This document shows positions 52,879-61,538 of a stretch of DNA of 64,000 nucleotides, piece after piece. Under the pieces are notes generated by a model. The model was not told the DNA's origin, made no database searches, and saw only the letters and a list, made by a program, of their open reading frames with translations. Both the position numbers and the translations under genes were made by a program. The stretch lies in NCBI GenBank assembly GCA_019638085.1, contig JAHBUL010000007.1, positions 149,828 through 213,827 of the forward strand, written 5' to 3'. This DNA comes from Flavobacteriales bacterium (GTDB lineage Bacteria; Bacteroidota; Bacteroidia; Flavobacteriales_F; PHOS-HE28). The stretch's first letter is position 1; every line of letters begins with the position of its first letter.

Positions 52879-53364
52879 TTACCTTCTTTTCTTCCGCCCC
52901 TCCAAACTCACAATGAACTTCAAAAGTGCGGTACTCAGGCCGTTCAAAAGGTCGATGGGCGGCTTAGTATCCGCTTCGGTGAGATATCCTTGGCCAACAG
53001 CGATCAACAATTGCGTTTCGACCTCAGCGACCGATCCACGGGCGTAGGTGAGGCCGAGCTGAAGAAAGCCGACCTTGTTTCGCGCCCAACCTTCTGCCAC
53101 GTTGGAGGGCACTGAAACGGCAGCTCTTCTAAGTTGCGATGTCAGGCCGTACATCTCATCCTTGGGGAACTTGCGGGTCAAGGAATAGACGGTGGCGGTC
53201 AAGGCCATTCCCTGTGACCAAACCCAAAGGTCCTTGAACCCTTTCGCCGGTCGGCCATCAGGCTCGGAAACCATGGAAACCTCAGAGCCGGGCTCAAAAT
53301 ATCCCTCCAACTGCCAGTCACGTTCCTGAGGGTTATAGCTTGCAAAGCGGTCTTCCTTCCGCAT
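52879..53364 (-). CDS. Four-helix-bundle protein (23S rRNA IVP type)
   Basis: A 161-residue protein. Residues about 42-150 match the four-helix-bundle family first found in 23S rRNA intervening sequences: FKDLWVWSQGMALTATVYSL, FPKDEMYGLTSQLRRAAVSV, PSNVAEGWARN and ARGSVAEVETQLLIA. The N-terminal 40 residues (MRKEDRFASYNPQERDWQ) are not part of the family and may mean that translation starts later. Family members form pentamers and occur as scattered single genes; their role is unclear. G-rich repeats on both sides suggest a mobile unit. Confidence 0.85.
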   Translation of the reverse strand: MRKEDRFASYNPQERDWQLEGYFEPGSEVSMVSEPDGRPAKGFKDLWVWSQGMALTATVYSLTRKFPKDEMYGLTSQLRRAAVSVPSNVAEGWARNKVGFLQLGLTYARGSVAEVETQLLIAVGQGYLTEADTKPPIDLLNGLSTALLKFIVSLEGRKKRR

Positions 53365-53400
53365 GTGGTATGATGTATTGATCTGTTTCGTGCAGAGAAT

Positions 53401-53595
53401 CTCCCTTACCCCATTACCTCCCTTACCTCCCTTACATCCCTTACCCCCTTACCTCCCTTACCTCCCTTACCTCCCTTACCCCCTTACATCCCTTACCCCC
53501 TTACCCCCTTACCTCCCTTACCTCCCTTACATCCCTTACCCCCTTACTCCCTTACTCCCTTACCCCCCATACCTCCCTTACCTCCTTACCTCCTT
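53401..53595. repeat. Tandem CTTACCTCC array (G-rich on minus strand)
   Basis: About twenty copies of an 8-9-bp unit, CTTACCTCC or CTTACCCCC/CTTACATCC. On the minus strand this is AGGTAAGGG with many runs of three to five G, for example GGGGGTAAGGGGGTAAGGG, which meets the usual G-quadruplex pattern. It lies upstream of the four-helix-bundle gene and ends 4 bp from the serine-hydrolase stop. The plus-strand frame (LPYLPYLP) is not a real protein. Confidence 0.9.
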
Positions 53596-53598
53596 CTC

Positions 53599-54774
53599 TC
53601 ACTCCGCTCTTTCATCAGCCAAGGCCCGAGCAATTTCCGTGTAATCAAACACATCATGCGGATGCCCCACATCGTTGTGTATCTCCCACTTCATCCCCGT
53701 GCGGACCATGATCAGACGCTCTTGTGGGATCACCACCACGTACTCGCCATGGAAACCGCGGCAGTAGTACATCGGCATGCCGTCCACGGTGGCCAGCCAC
53801 CAGTACAGGCCGTAGCGTGCATTGGGTTCACCTTTGTCCATCAGATCTGCCGGTGTGATGGACTCGCGCCAGTAGTCCACGGGGATGATGCGATGGCCGT
53901 TCCACTTACCGCTGTCCAACCACAGCTGACCGATGCGGCCGAAGTCACGAGCGGTTGCATACAGGCAGCAGAAAGCCTTGAAATCGCCGTCCTCGCGGTC
54001 CTTGCCCCAGTACGCGGTATGCTCTGCACCCAAGGGCTTCCAGATCTTCTCGCGCACCAGTTCGTTCAATGGCTTGTTGTAGATCTTCTGTAGCACATCG
54101 GACATGATCTGCGTGCTGCCGCTGATGTAGTCGAACTCCACGCCGGGCTCCTCCCGGCAAGGTTGATCCATCGCGAGTTTGCTCACGTTGGTGCCATAGT
54201 AGCCTCTGGCGTTATCACTGAACGGGCTCCTCCCGCTCTCGCTCCAATCCAGCCCGGTGCTCATGGTGAGCAGGTTCCACAACGTGATCTTCTTGTGGCA
54301 CGGATCGAGCGCATCGAACTCGGGCAGGTACCGGCCCACGGGCGTGTGCAGATCGGTGATCTTGCCCTCCTGCATGGCAATACCCGTAAGCAAGCTGATG
54401 TAGCTTTTCGCTACGCTGAAGGAGTTGCTCACGGAATCATCCTGCCAGCCCTCGTAGTAGTCCTCAAAGATCAGGCTGTCGTTCTGGATCACCACAAAGC
54501 CTACCGTGTTCAATTTCTGAAGCGCGACCACCTGCTCGTCGGTGAGGGAGAGCTTGCCATAGCGCGCACTCTTCGGCCATGGCTGCGGAGCGTCAGCGGG
54601 GATGGTGCCATAAGGGAAGAAATTCCGGTCGTCGATCTCAGGACCGCTACGCCCCATGAGATAGGTGTACCGCACGCCCTTCACGATGTGGCCGTTGCCG
54701 GTGATGTAACACAAGGCGACCAGCATCGCGAGGATGCCAACGAACCATAGGAGGATCTTAAGGAGGGTGCGCAT
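53599..54774 (-). CDS. Class C beta-lactamase-like serine hydrolase
   Basis: A 391-residue protein with one N-terminal membrane helix or uncleaved signal (residues 4-24) and a serine beta-lactamase/esterase fold. The nucleophile motif is S120-V-A-K123 (NSFSVAKSYISLL), the second motif is Y216-I-S218, and a late FHGEYV corresponds to the HxG element. These enzymes hydrolyse esters, peptides or lactams; antibiotic resistance is not implied. ATG 54774 (MRTLLKILLWF) is preferred to an upstream start. It faces outward from the inner membrane. Confidence 0.87.
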   Translation of the reverse strand: MRTLLKILLWFVGILAMLVALCYITGNGHIVKGVRYTYLMGRSGPEIDDRNFFPYGTIPADAPQPWPKSARYGKLSLTDEQVVALQKLNTVGFVVIQNDSLIFEDYYEGWQDDSVSNSFSVAKSYISLLTGIAMQEGKITDLHTPVGRYLPEFDALDPCHKKITLWNLLTMSTGLDWSESGRSPFSDNARGYYGTNVSKLAMDQPCREEPGVEFDYISGSTQIMSDVLQKIYNKPLNELVREKIWKPLGAEHTAYWGKDREDGDFKAFCCLYATARDFGRIGQLWLDSGKWNGHRIIPVDYWRESITPADLMDKGEPNARYGLYWWLATVDGMPMYYCRGFHGEYVVVIPQERLIMVRTGMKWEIHNDVGHPHDVFDYTEIARALADERAE

Positions 54775-54826
54775 GAGCAGGGTTATGGTCCGAAAGTAAG
54801 AGGATCTCCGATCTGTGCGGATCCGC

Positions 54827-54834
54827 CATCTTTG
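54827..54834 (+). promoter_or_regulatory. -7-like element CATCTTTG
   Basis: Seven of eight matches to TAnnTTTG, ending 5 bp before the ATG at 54840. Confidence 0.4.
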
Positions 54835-54839
54835 AAGCA

Positions 54840-55124
54840 ATGGCCAAGCAAACCGATCCGGCGCGGACCAAAAAGCGGAAGAAGGCAGTTCGGAAGCGCC
54901 CTGCCCCGGTGTTGATCAAACTGTACGATGGCAAAAAATTCGAAGGCACTGTTCCCTCTTTTGCGAATATCACTTTGGAGGAAATGCGCTCGTGGCGAGA
55001 TGACAGGGGATCGAATCCGGAGGTCCTTATCGCAGCCACGGTGTTGCACCTGGATGTTGCATTGCTCACTGCGAATAGCGGTTTCGGCCGCTTGGATAAG
55101 TTGGTGAAGGTCCGGAAGCTCTGA
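54840..55124 (+). CDS. Small basic protein, unknown
   Basis: A 94-residue soluble protein. The first 22 residues are strongly basic (ARTKKRKKAVRKRP), which suggests nucleic-acid binding. The rest has LIKLYDGKKFEGTVPSFANI, and later VLIAATVLHLDVALLTAN. I do not recognise a family. It is divergent from the serine hydrolase (65 bp between start codons) and has a CATCTTTG element just upstream. The 188 bp that follow contain no gene until the operator of the ATPase. Confidence 0.6.
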   Translation: MAKQTDPARTKKRKKAVRKRPAPVLIKLYDGKKFEGTVPSFANITLEEMRSWRDDRGSNPEVLIAATVLHLDVALLTANSGFGRLDKLVKVRKL

Positions 55125-55259
55125 ACGTACTGTTCACAGCAGCTCCTCGTCAACTGGCATGTAGTACGCAAGGCTCAGATAAGAGCAGGGATTTTATCGG
55201 GATTGAACGGCTCGGAATGCCTTGTGATTATTGAGGAAGCATCAAAAACACCCTGTTTT

Positions 55260-55307
55260 GGTGAATACGTTCACCGTATATAGCTATATTTGGTGAATAC
55301 ATTCACC
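55260..55307. promoter_or_regulatory. Double GGTGAATAC-TTCACC operator
   Basis: Two near-palindromes, GGTGAATACGTTCACC (55260-55275) and GGTGAATACATTCACC (55292-55307), flank a 12-bp palindrome ATATAGCTATAT (55278-55289). The centres of the outer sites are 32 bp apart, about three helical turns. The last site ends 5 bp before the ATPase start codon. It has the look of a repressor operator overlapping the promoter; the regulator is unknown, possibly the ATPase itself. Confidence 0.7.
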
Positions 55308-55312
55308 GAACC

Positions 55313-56443
55313 ATGATAAAGCGGCAGCTTACTGCGCTCTTGGAAAGTCGGCTTAAGGATCGCAAGGCGTTGGTGGTTTTAGGCCCGCGGCAAACAGGCA
55401 AGACCACATTGCTCAACGATCTGCTTCACGACAAGGAGCAGGTTTTATACCTGAACGCCGATGATCCCGACGTACGGCTCCAACTGGAGCGTATCACAGC
55501 AAAAGGATGGCGGGACCTGATCGGCAACTACCGCTTCGTGTTCTTGGATGAAGCGCAACGTGTGAGCGATATTGGTGTCAAGTTGAAATTGATCACCGAC
55601 CAATTCAGCGATGTGAAACTGTTGGTCTCCGGTTCCTCTGCTTTGGAGCTGGCCAACGAAATGAACGAACCCTTGACAGGACGAAAATGGGAACACCTTT
55701 TGTTGCCGATCACTTGGCGTGAATGGTGCGATCATATCGGGGCTTTGGAAGCCGACAGGGAGTTGGAGCAAAGGCTGGTGCTGGGCATGTATCCCGAGGT
55801 GCTTACCCGGCCCAACGATGCCACTGATGTGCTTCGCGAACTATCTGGAAGCTACTTGTACCGAGACCTATTGGGTTTTCGTGGGATTCGCAAACCTGCT
55901 CTGCTGGAACAACTGCTGCGTGCTTTGGCGTTCCAATTGGGCAGCGAGGTCTCGTTGAATGAACTGGGGCAGTTGTTGGGCGTTGACAAGAACACGATCG
56001 CCACATACATGGACCTATTGGAAAAGGCGTTCATCATCCATCCTTTGTCTTCATTCAAACGTAACCTTCGCAATGAATTGACCACTGCCCGCAAAGTGAA
56101 TTTCGTGGACAATGGTATTCGCAACGCAGTGATCGGCAACTACGCGCCCTTCAGCAAACGCACGGATAAGGGAGCACTTTGGGAGAATTTCCTGATCAGC
56201 GAACGACGCAAGTTGCACAACAACGAACGGTGGCATGGCTCCATGTACTTCTGGCGCACCACCGACCAAAGGGAGATCGACCTAGTGGAAGATGTCGATG
56301 GCCAGTTGAGCGCCTTCGAATTCAAATGGAGCCCGACCGCAAAAAGCCGGATCCCATTAACGTGGAAGCGCGCCTATCCGGATAGCGAATCCACTGTGAT
56401 CCACAAAGCGAACTACTTGAGGTTTTTAGGTGTCGGCAGGTGA
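55313..56443 (+). CDS. AAA_14/DUF4143 ATPase
   Basis: A 376-residue protein. The N-terminal AAA domain has Walker A GPRQTGKT (24-31) and Walker B FVFLDEAQRV (D79-E80). A winged-helix segment follows (LNELGQLLGVDKNTIATYMDLLEKAFII). The DUF4143 C-terminus ends with a PD-(D/E)xK-like core (QREIDLVE...LSAFEFKWSP). Such proteins are common and horizontally mobile in Bacteroidota, but their function is not established. The ATG lies 5 bp after a double operator, so expression is probably tightly repressed. Confidence 0.88.
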   Translation: MIKRQLTALLESRLKDRKALVVLGPRQTGKTTLLNDLLHDKEQVLYLNADDPDVRLQLERITAKGWRDLIGNYRFVFLDEAQRVSDIGVKLKLITDQFSDVKLLVSGSSALELANEMNEPLTGRKWEHLLLPITWREWCDHIGALEADRELEQRLVLGMYPEVLTRPNDATDVLRELSGSYLYRDLLGFRGIRKPALLEQLLRALAFQLGSEVSLNELGQLLGVDKNTIATYMDLLEKAFIIHPLSSFKRNLRNELTTARKVNFVDNGIRNAVIGNYAPFSKRTDKGALWENFLISERRKLHNNERWHGSMYFWRTTDQREIDLVEDVDGQLSAFEFKWSPTAKSRIPLTWKRAYPDSESTVIHKANYLRFLGVGR

Positions 56444-56455
56444 GTTAGATCGACC

Positions 56456-57160
56456 TCAACCTACCAGCTCCACATCGAACAGGTCCGCTAGCTCCAGCTT
56501 CAGCCGGTCCTTCACGCCTTGCATCTCGATCAGTCCGCCCAGTTCCTTCGCCATGCAGGTAACGCCTTTGTCCGCGATCCCGCAGGGAACGATGTGGTCG
56601 AAGTAGCTGATATCCGTGTTCACATTGAACGCAAAGCCATGCATGGTGACCCAGCGGCTGGCCTTGATGCCGAAGGCGCAGATCTTCCGTGCCTTGGCAG
56701 GATCATCGCCGTCGAGCCATACGCCGGTCAATCCATCGATGCGCCCTGCCTTGATCTTGTACGCCTCCAGGGTGCCGATCACCGCCTCTTCCAAGGTGCG
56801 TAAAAAGCGGTGGACATCGGTGAAATAATGATCGAGGTCGAAGATGGGATAGCCTACGATCTGGCCGGGGCCGTGGTAGGTGATGTCGCCTCCACGATCG
56901 ATCGGGAAGAACTGGACACCTGCATCCCGCAGACCATCCTCGTTCATCAAAAGATGAGCGGACTTGCCGTTCTTGCCCAGGGTGTACACGTGTGGATGCT
57001 CGCAGAACAGGAGGTGGTCCTCCGTGGTCACTTGCAGCTCCGGGGCCAGATCGCGATTGGCCGTCTTACGGGCGATGGTGGCCTGAAAAAGTTCCTTCTG
57101 ATAGTCCCACGCGGCCGCATAATCGATAGGGCCGAGGTCTTGAAAATGGATCGTTCTCAC
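56456..57160 (-). CDS. lipB: Octanoyltransferase LipB
   Basis: A 234-residue enzyme that moves octanoyl groups from acyl carrier protein to lipoyl domains. The signature RGGDITYHGPGQ is at residues 89-100. The catalytic Lys is K166 in FGIKASRWVTMHGFAFNV, and the catalytic Cys is C193 in IVPCGIADKGVT. Length and motifs are standard. It lies 33 bp downstream of uvrC on the same strand and is convergent with the ATPase gene. No lipA is in view. Confidence 0.96.
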   Translation of the reverse strand: MRTIHFQDLGPIDYAAAWDYQKELFQATIARKTANRDLAPELQVTTEDHLLFCEHPHVYTLGKNGKSAHLLMNEDGLRDAGVQFFPIDRGGDITYHGPGQIVGYPIFDLDHYFTDVHRFLRTLEEAVIGTLEAYKIKAGRIDGLTGVWLDGDDPAKARKICAFGIKASRWVTMHGFAFNVNTDISYFDHIVPCGIADKGVTCMAKELGGLIEMQGVKDRLKLELADLFDVELVG

Positions 57161-57193
57161 GGCGCAAAGTTCGTTCGTCCCGATGGAACCTGA

Positions 57194-59005
57194 TCAGCTG
57201 ATCCCGCTGAGCACGGCAAGCCCCTTCATCAACACGTCGGCCTTCTTCGCACCGATCTCGGCCACTACTTCCTCACCGGCCGCTTCGCGGATCCCCTTGA
57301 TGGAGCCGAAGCGCTTGAGCAGCTTCTGCGCGGTGCTGGGGCCTATGCCCGGGATGTCCTCCAGCGCGGTGCGAACGGTGCGCTTGCTGCGCTTGCTGCG
57401 GTGGTGCGTGATGCCGAAGCGGTGTGCCTCGTTCCGCATCTGCTGGATCAACCGTAAGCTGGTACTGCGTTTGTCGATATGCAGCGGATAGGGATCCCCG
57501 GGGAAGAAGATCTCCTCCAGGTTCTTGGCGATCCCCACCAACGCGATCTTTCCACGGAGCCCAAGACGATCGAACACGTTGAGCGCAGCGTGCAGTTGTC
57601 CTTTGCCACCATCGATCACCACCAGCTGAGGGAGTGGATCCCCTTCGGTGAGCAGTCGGGCATAGCGACGCTCCACAGCTTCCTCCATGCTGGCAAAATC
57701 ATCCGGTCCTTCCACCGTACGGATGTTGAAGTGGCGGTAATCCTTCTTGCTCGGCTTGGCATCCTTGAAGACCACGCAAGCGCTCACGGGGTCCGTGCCT
57801 TGGGTATTGCTGTTGTCGAAGCACTCGATATGGCGCGGCAGTTCACTGAGCCGCAGGTCCTGCTTGAGCTGCTCGAGGATGCGGTTGGTGGCGGCTTCCG
57901 GGTCCACCAGTGATTCCTGCTTCTGCTTCTCCAGCATGAAGTAGCGCGCATTGCGCTCGCCCATCTCCAACAGATGCTTCTTGTCGCCCCGCTGGGGTAC
58001 GGTGAAGACGAGCCCGGGCATGGGGATGTCCGGGTCCATGGGAACGATGGCTTCGGGTGCGTTACTGCGGAAGCGCTGGCGCAGTTCGGCTATGGCATAC
58101 TGCAGCACTTCGTCATCCGGTTCATCCAACTTGCGCTTCAGCTCGATGGTGATGCCATGGACCACGGCCCCATCGATCACGCGCATGTAGTTCACGAACG
58201 TGCTATCCGTATTGCGGGCCAGCCCGAAAACGTCCACATCACCAATGGACGCGCTCACCACGGTGCTGCGCGCTTGATAGCCTTCCAACTGCGCGATCTG
58301 TTCGCGGGTTTCCTCGGCCTCCTCGAACTCGAGCTTCTCGGCCTGTTCGTGCATCCGCTCCTTCAGTATCCGCACCACGCCGCTGATGCGACCCTTTACC
58401 ACCTGCCGCGCCAGCGCCACATTGGCGTTGTAATCCACCTCGCTTTGCAACCCCTCGCAGGGGGCTCTGCAGTTACCAAGGTGGTACTCCAAGCAGCGCT
58501 TGTACTTGCCCTTGGCCACATTGGCCGGGCTGAGGTCGTAGTTGCAGGTGCGCAGTTTATAAAGCTGATGGACGAGCTTGAGCATGGTGCGCATGGCGCG
58601 AACGGAAGCGAAGGGTCCGATGTATTCCGAACCATCGTCCACGGGATTGCGCATGCCTTCGATGCGCGGGAAATGTTCCTTCCGGATGCGGATCCAAGGG
58701 TAGCTCTTGTCATCGCGCAACAGGATATTGTACCGCGGCTGGTATTCCTTGATCAGCGAGTTCTCCAGCAACAGCGCTTCGTACGGCGTTTCCGTAACGA
58801 TGGTCCGCAGGTCCGCGATCTTACGCACCAAGATGCGGGTCTTGCCATCGGGATGGTCCTTGGCAAAATAGCTGCCTACGCGGCTGCGCAAGCTGGTCGC
58901 TTTTCCCACGTACAGGATCTTCCCCTCGCTATCGTAGAACTGGTAAACCCCCGGCTGGTGCGGCAGCAACTTGATCTTCTCGCGTATGTCGAGGCTTTCG
59001 GGCAT
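57194..59005 (-). CDS. uvrC: Excinuclease ABC subunit C
   Basis: A 603-residue nucleotide-excision-repair nuclease. It has a GIY-YIG domain (about residues 16-50, PGVYQFYDSEGKILYVGKAT), a UVR helical hairpin that binds UvrB (about 210-240, EKLEFEEAEETREQIAQLEG), an RNase H-like 5' nuclease (FDNSNTQG, VVIDGGKGQLHAA, NEAHRFGITHHR), and C-terminal helix-hairpin-helix motifs (IPGIGPSTAQKLLKRFGS). With UvrB it cuts both sides of a lesion. Full length and intact. Confidence 0.97.
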   Translation of the reverse strand: MPESLDIREKIKLLPHQPGVYQFYDSEGKILYVGKATSLRSRVGSYFAKDHPDGKTRILVRKIADLRTIVTETPYEALLLENSLIKEYQPRYNILLRDDKSYPWIRIRKEHFPRIEGMRNPVDDGSEYIGPFASVRAMRTMLKLVHQLYKLRTCNYDLSPANVAKGKYKRCLEYHLGNCRAPCEGLQSEVDYNANVALARQVVKGRISGVVRILKERMHEQAEKLEFEEAEETREQIAQLEGYQARSTVVSASIGDVDVFGLARNTDSTFVNYMRVIDGAVVHGITIELKRKLDEPDDEVLQYAIAELRQRFRSNAPEAIVPMDPDIPMPGLVFTVPQRGDKKHLLEMGERNARYFMLEKQKQESLVDPEAATNRILEQLKQDLRLSELPRHIECFDNSNTQGTDPVSACVVFKDAKPSKKDYRHFNIRTVEGPDDFASMEEAVERRYARLLTEGDPLPQLVVIDGGKGQLHAALNVFDRLGLRGKIALVGIAKNLEEIFFPGDPYPLHIDKRSTSLRLIQQMRNEAHRFGITHHRSKRSKRTVRTALEDIPGIGPSTAQKLLKRFGSIKGIREAAGEEVVAEIGAKKADVLMKGLAVLSGIS

Positions 59006-59123
59006 GGGGCCGCAAAATTACGGCTGCCTGTCAGGATGGGGTTTTCGCGAGGAGAAACACTAACGGATCACTTGGAGTTCAGCGCTGTAAAAGGCAGAGA
59101 AGATAGTAAAAGAGCAATAGTGG

Positions 59124-59131
59124 TATCTTTG
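59124..59131 (+). promoter_or_regulatory. -7 promoter element TATCTTTG before ParDE-like pair
   Basis: An exact TAnnTTTG match 17 bp before the antitoxin ATG. Confidence 0.55.
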
Positions 59132-59148
59132 GAAAACAACACTACCCA

Positions 59149-59385
59149 ATGACCAAGATCGACCTGAAGCAAGCGGCCATTGCAAAGCAAGTATTCAATA
59201 CCACCGACGAGATGGTGCTGGATCAAGTGAAGGCCGTCCTGGATTCACAAAGCGATACGTGGTTCCAAAGCCTCCCGGCGAAGGTGAGATCGGAGATCGA
59301 AACGAGCTTGGCACAAGCAGACCGCGGTGAAACAGTGAGCCATAAAGAGGCCATGAAGCAGGTGCGGGAATGGCGAAAGCGGTGA
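59149..59385 (+). CDS. Type II antitoxin, ParD/RelB-like
   Basis: A 78-residue protein with helical content and the C-terminal pattern VSHKEAMKQVREWRKR, typical of the small antitoxins paired with RelE/ParE toxins in Bacteroidota. It overlaps the toxin start by 16 bp. It should bind the toxin and probably its own promoter. Confidence 0.75.
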   Translation: MTKIDLKQAAIAKQVFNTTDEMVLDQVKAVLDSQSDTWFQSLPAKVRSEIETSLAQADRGETVSHKEAMKQVREWRKR

Positions 59386-59687
59386 GATGGACGCCAAAAG
59401 CGGTCGACACCTACATCGATGTGTTGCGCTGGTTGCGTACAAATTGGACTGCCAAGGAGGAGGACCGTTTCGTGGATGACGTTGATAAGACCATCCGGTA
59501 CATCTTGAAATTCCCTCGTGGATTTCGGAGCGCAGGATATGCGCGTCTTCGAGAAGCTCCCATCAAACCATACAACATCCTTTTGTACCGCATAGATCCC
59601 TCTGCCATTGTGATCATCGGCTTGTTTGACATGCGCAGACACCCGAAAGCGCTTCGAGCCTTGAAGCACGGGTGGCGGGATGCCTGA
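59370..59687 (+). CDS. RelE/ParE superfamily toxin
   Basis: A 105-residue protein with the RelE/ParE outline: AVRWTPKAVDTYIDVLRWL, RFVDDVDKTIRYILKFP and a C-terminal YNILLYRIDPSAIVIIGLFDMRRHP. The terminal arginine/histidine pair is more like ParE-type toxins (gyrase) than RelE (ribosome), but this cannot be settled from sequence alone. Start ATG 59370 lies within the antitoxin gene, so the two are coupled. Confidence 0.85.
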   Translation: MAKAVRWTPKAVDTYIDVLRWLRTNWTAKEEDRFVDDVDKTIRYILKFPRGFRSAGYARLREAPIKPYNILLYRIDPSAIVIIGLFDMRRHPKALRALKHGWRDA

Positions 59688-59849
59688 GTGGAGGGAGCGA
59701 AAATGAGGTAGGTAGTGCTGGGCTGAAGGCGTGACGCGATCGTGTCTAGCTGATCGCCGTTGCTTCCACGGTTGAATGTGCGGTCGCAATGCGCAGGTTC
59801 GAGAAGAATGACCACCAGCTGACCATGGTAGTTGCCGGTTCACACCAGA

Positions 59850-60419
59850 TCAGTCTCCGAAGCGCACCACTTGCCTCAACCGGTCCTGACCTTCCGAATT
59901 GACGTAGGGCTCCTTCACGGTGATGTATGCGGGCGTCAATTTCCGCTGCAGGTAGAACCCGAGGACCGCGAGTGCGAAAAGCAACAGCATCACAACCAAT
60001 TGATCAAATCCTTGATCAGTGCTGACCCCGTCGGCTGTACTTCTGAAAAGGCTCATCATGCCCAGCAGGCCTGCCCAGGTATGGGCCCGCCTCCAATACT
60101 TGATCACACCAATGAGGACCAAAACGAAAGCCATGCACCAAATGGAGTGGTAAAGCACATGGACCAACCCGTTCCGGGCAGCTACAGGAATTTCAAGTCC
60201 CGCCTTCCATGCGATCGCTAAAACCAACAACCCCAATAGGATCACGTGTTCAGTCCGGTATCTCGAGCGTCGCTCCAGCGAGGGCACTGAACGGATCAGG
60301 TCCGCTAGTTTTTCGTCCGGCATGTTGCCTCCGCCCTGCAGTTCATCATATACCTGCTGATGGCTTGTACCGGTCTCGATCTTGCTCCGGATAAGCTTTC
60401 GCAATTCACTTCCTTCCAT
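59850..60419 (-). CDS. Small membrane protein, unknown
   Basis: A 189-residue protein with a soluble N-terminus (MEGSELRKLIRSKIETGTSHQQVYDELQG, written here as MEGSELRKLIRSKIE and QQVYDELQGGG) and about four hydrophobic helices. The N-terminal piece resembles a short helical module that recurs in Bacteroidota membrane proteins. ATG 60419 is chosen because a longer frame overlaps the divergent GT2 gene. Function unknown. Confidence 0.65.
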   Translation of the reverse strand: MEGSELRKLIRSKIETGTSHQQVYDELQGGGNMPDEKLADLIRSVPSLERRSRYRTEHVILLGLLVLAIAWKAGLEIPVAARNGLVHVLYHSIWCMAFVLVLIGVIKYWRRAHTWAGLLGMMSLFRSTADGVSTDQGFDQLVVMLLLFALAVLGFYLQRKLTPAYITVKEPYVNSEGQDRLRQVVRFGD

Positions 60420-60482
60420 GGTAAATGGGCGTGTAGGAAACACCAAAGTATCCCTTTGGCAGACACGCACCAACTTCGCGGC

Positions 60483-61481
60483 ATGGCGCGCATCTCCGTC
60501 CTCCTCCCTTTCCACAACACCGCTCCCACGCTCGATGCCGCCATTACCAGTATCGCTGCACAAGCCTTCACGGACTGGGAATTGCTGCTGATCGACAATG
60601 CCTCTTCGGATGAAAGCAACGCGATCACCCAGCGATGGGTCGCGAAGGATGATCGCATCCGGTTGATCGAGGAGCCGAACGCGGGCATCGCACACGCGCT
60701 CAACACCGGACTCGCTCAAGCACAAGGGCGCTACATCGCCCGTATGGATGCAGACGACATCAGCCATCCGGAACGCTTCGCGAAGCAAGTGAAACACATG
60801 GATACACATCCGGAGATCGGCGTGCTGGGAACGCGCACCACGTTCGCCACCTCCGTGGAAAAGAGCAGCGGGATGCGCTGGTTCACCGAATGGCAGAACG
60901 CGATCCTTACCCCGCACGAGCATTATGTAAAACGCTTCGTGGACGCACCGCTCGCACATCCTACGGTGATCTTCCGTCGCGAACTGGTGGAGCAGCATGG
61001 CAACTACAACACCGGCCCGCTTCCGGAAGACCATGAGCTCTGGCTCCGCTGGATGGATGCCGGCGTGCGCTTCGAGAAACTACCCGAGGAACTGCTCACC
61101 TGGAACGACCATGCACAACGGCTCAGCCGTACGCACGCCAACTACAGCGTGGATGCTTTCTTCACCACCAAGGCGAAGTGGCTCGCCAAATGGCTCAAGC
61201 CAAAATTGAATGGCCGACCGGTGATCATCGCCGGTACCAGCGGGATGTGTCGCGAGCGTGCTCGTTTGTTGGAGGCGGATGGCATCGCTATCGCGGCCTT
61301 CACGGATGTGAAACCGCGCATAGTACCCGGCTACCCGTTCATCGGGCACGGTGAGCTTCCCGCTTCGGGCGAAGCCTTCATCATCTCCTTCATTTCACAG
61401 CGTGGCACCGGTGATCGGATCGCGGAATTCCTGATCTCTCGGGGATTGATGGAGGGTAGTGACTTTGTCCTGGCAGCATAG
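60483..61481 (+). CDS. GT2 glycosyltransferase with C-terminal NAD-like domain
   Basis: A 332-residue protein. Residues 1-220 form a family-2 glycosyltransferase: ISVLLPFHNTAPTL, IDNASSDES, the metal site D89-A-D91-D92 in RMDADDISHPERF, and a late PEDHELWLRW where the catalytic base is expected. The last 100 residues (RPVIIAGTSGMCRERARLLEAD, KPRIVPGYPFIGHGEL) resemble a small sugar- or nucleotide-binding domain. No membrane helix. ATG 60483 follows CAACTTCGCGGC, a -7-like context. Acceptor unknown. Confidence 0.85.
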   Translation: MARISVLLPFHNTAPTLDAAITSIAAQAFTDWELLLIDNASSDESNAITQRWVAKDDRIRLIEEPNAGIAHALNTGLAQAQGRYIARMDADDISHPERFAKQVKHMDTHPEIGVLGTRTTFATSVEKSSGMRWFTEWQNAILTPHEHYVKRFVDAPLAHPTVIFRRELVEQHGNYNTGPLPEDHELWLRWMDAGVRFEKLPEELLTWNDHAQRLSRTHANYSVDAFFTTKAKWLAKWLKPKLNGRPVIIAGTSGMCRERARLLEADGIAIAAFTDVKPRIVPGYPFIGHGELPASGEAFIISFISQRGTGDRIAEFLISRGLMEGSDFVLAA

Positions 61482-61538
61482 CGGTGGAAGAAGACCAGAT
61501 CAGGTATTTCCTACTTTGCCGCATCAACCTTCCCACAG

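Noticed and set aside
53363..53644. 93-residue Pro/Leu/Tyr-rich plus-strand protein
   Set aside because: It is simple translation of the CTTACCTCC array.
53599..54774. Antibiotic-resistance beta-lactamase
   Set aside because: The fold fits, but the YIS second motif and membrane anchor are those of general serine hydrolases or esterases. Resistance cannot be claimed.
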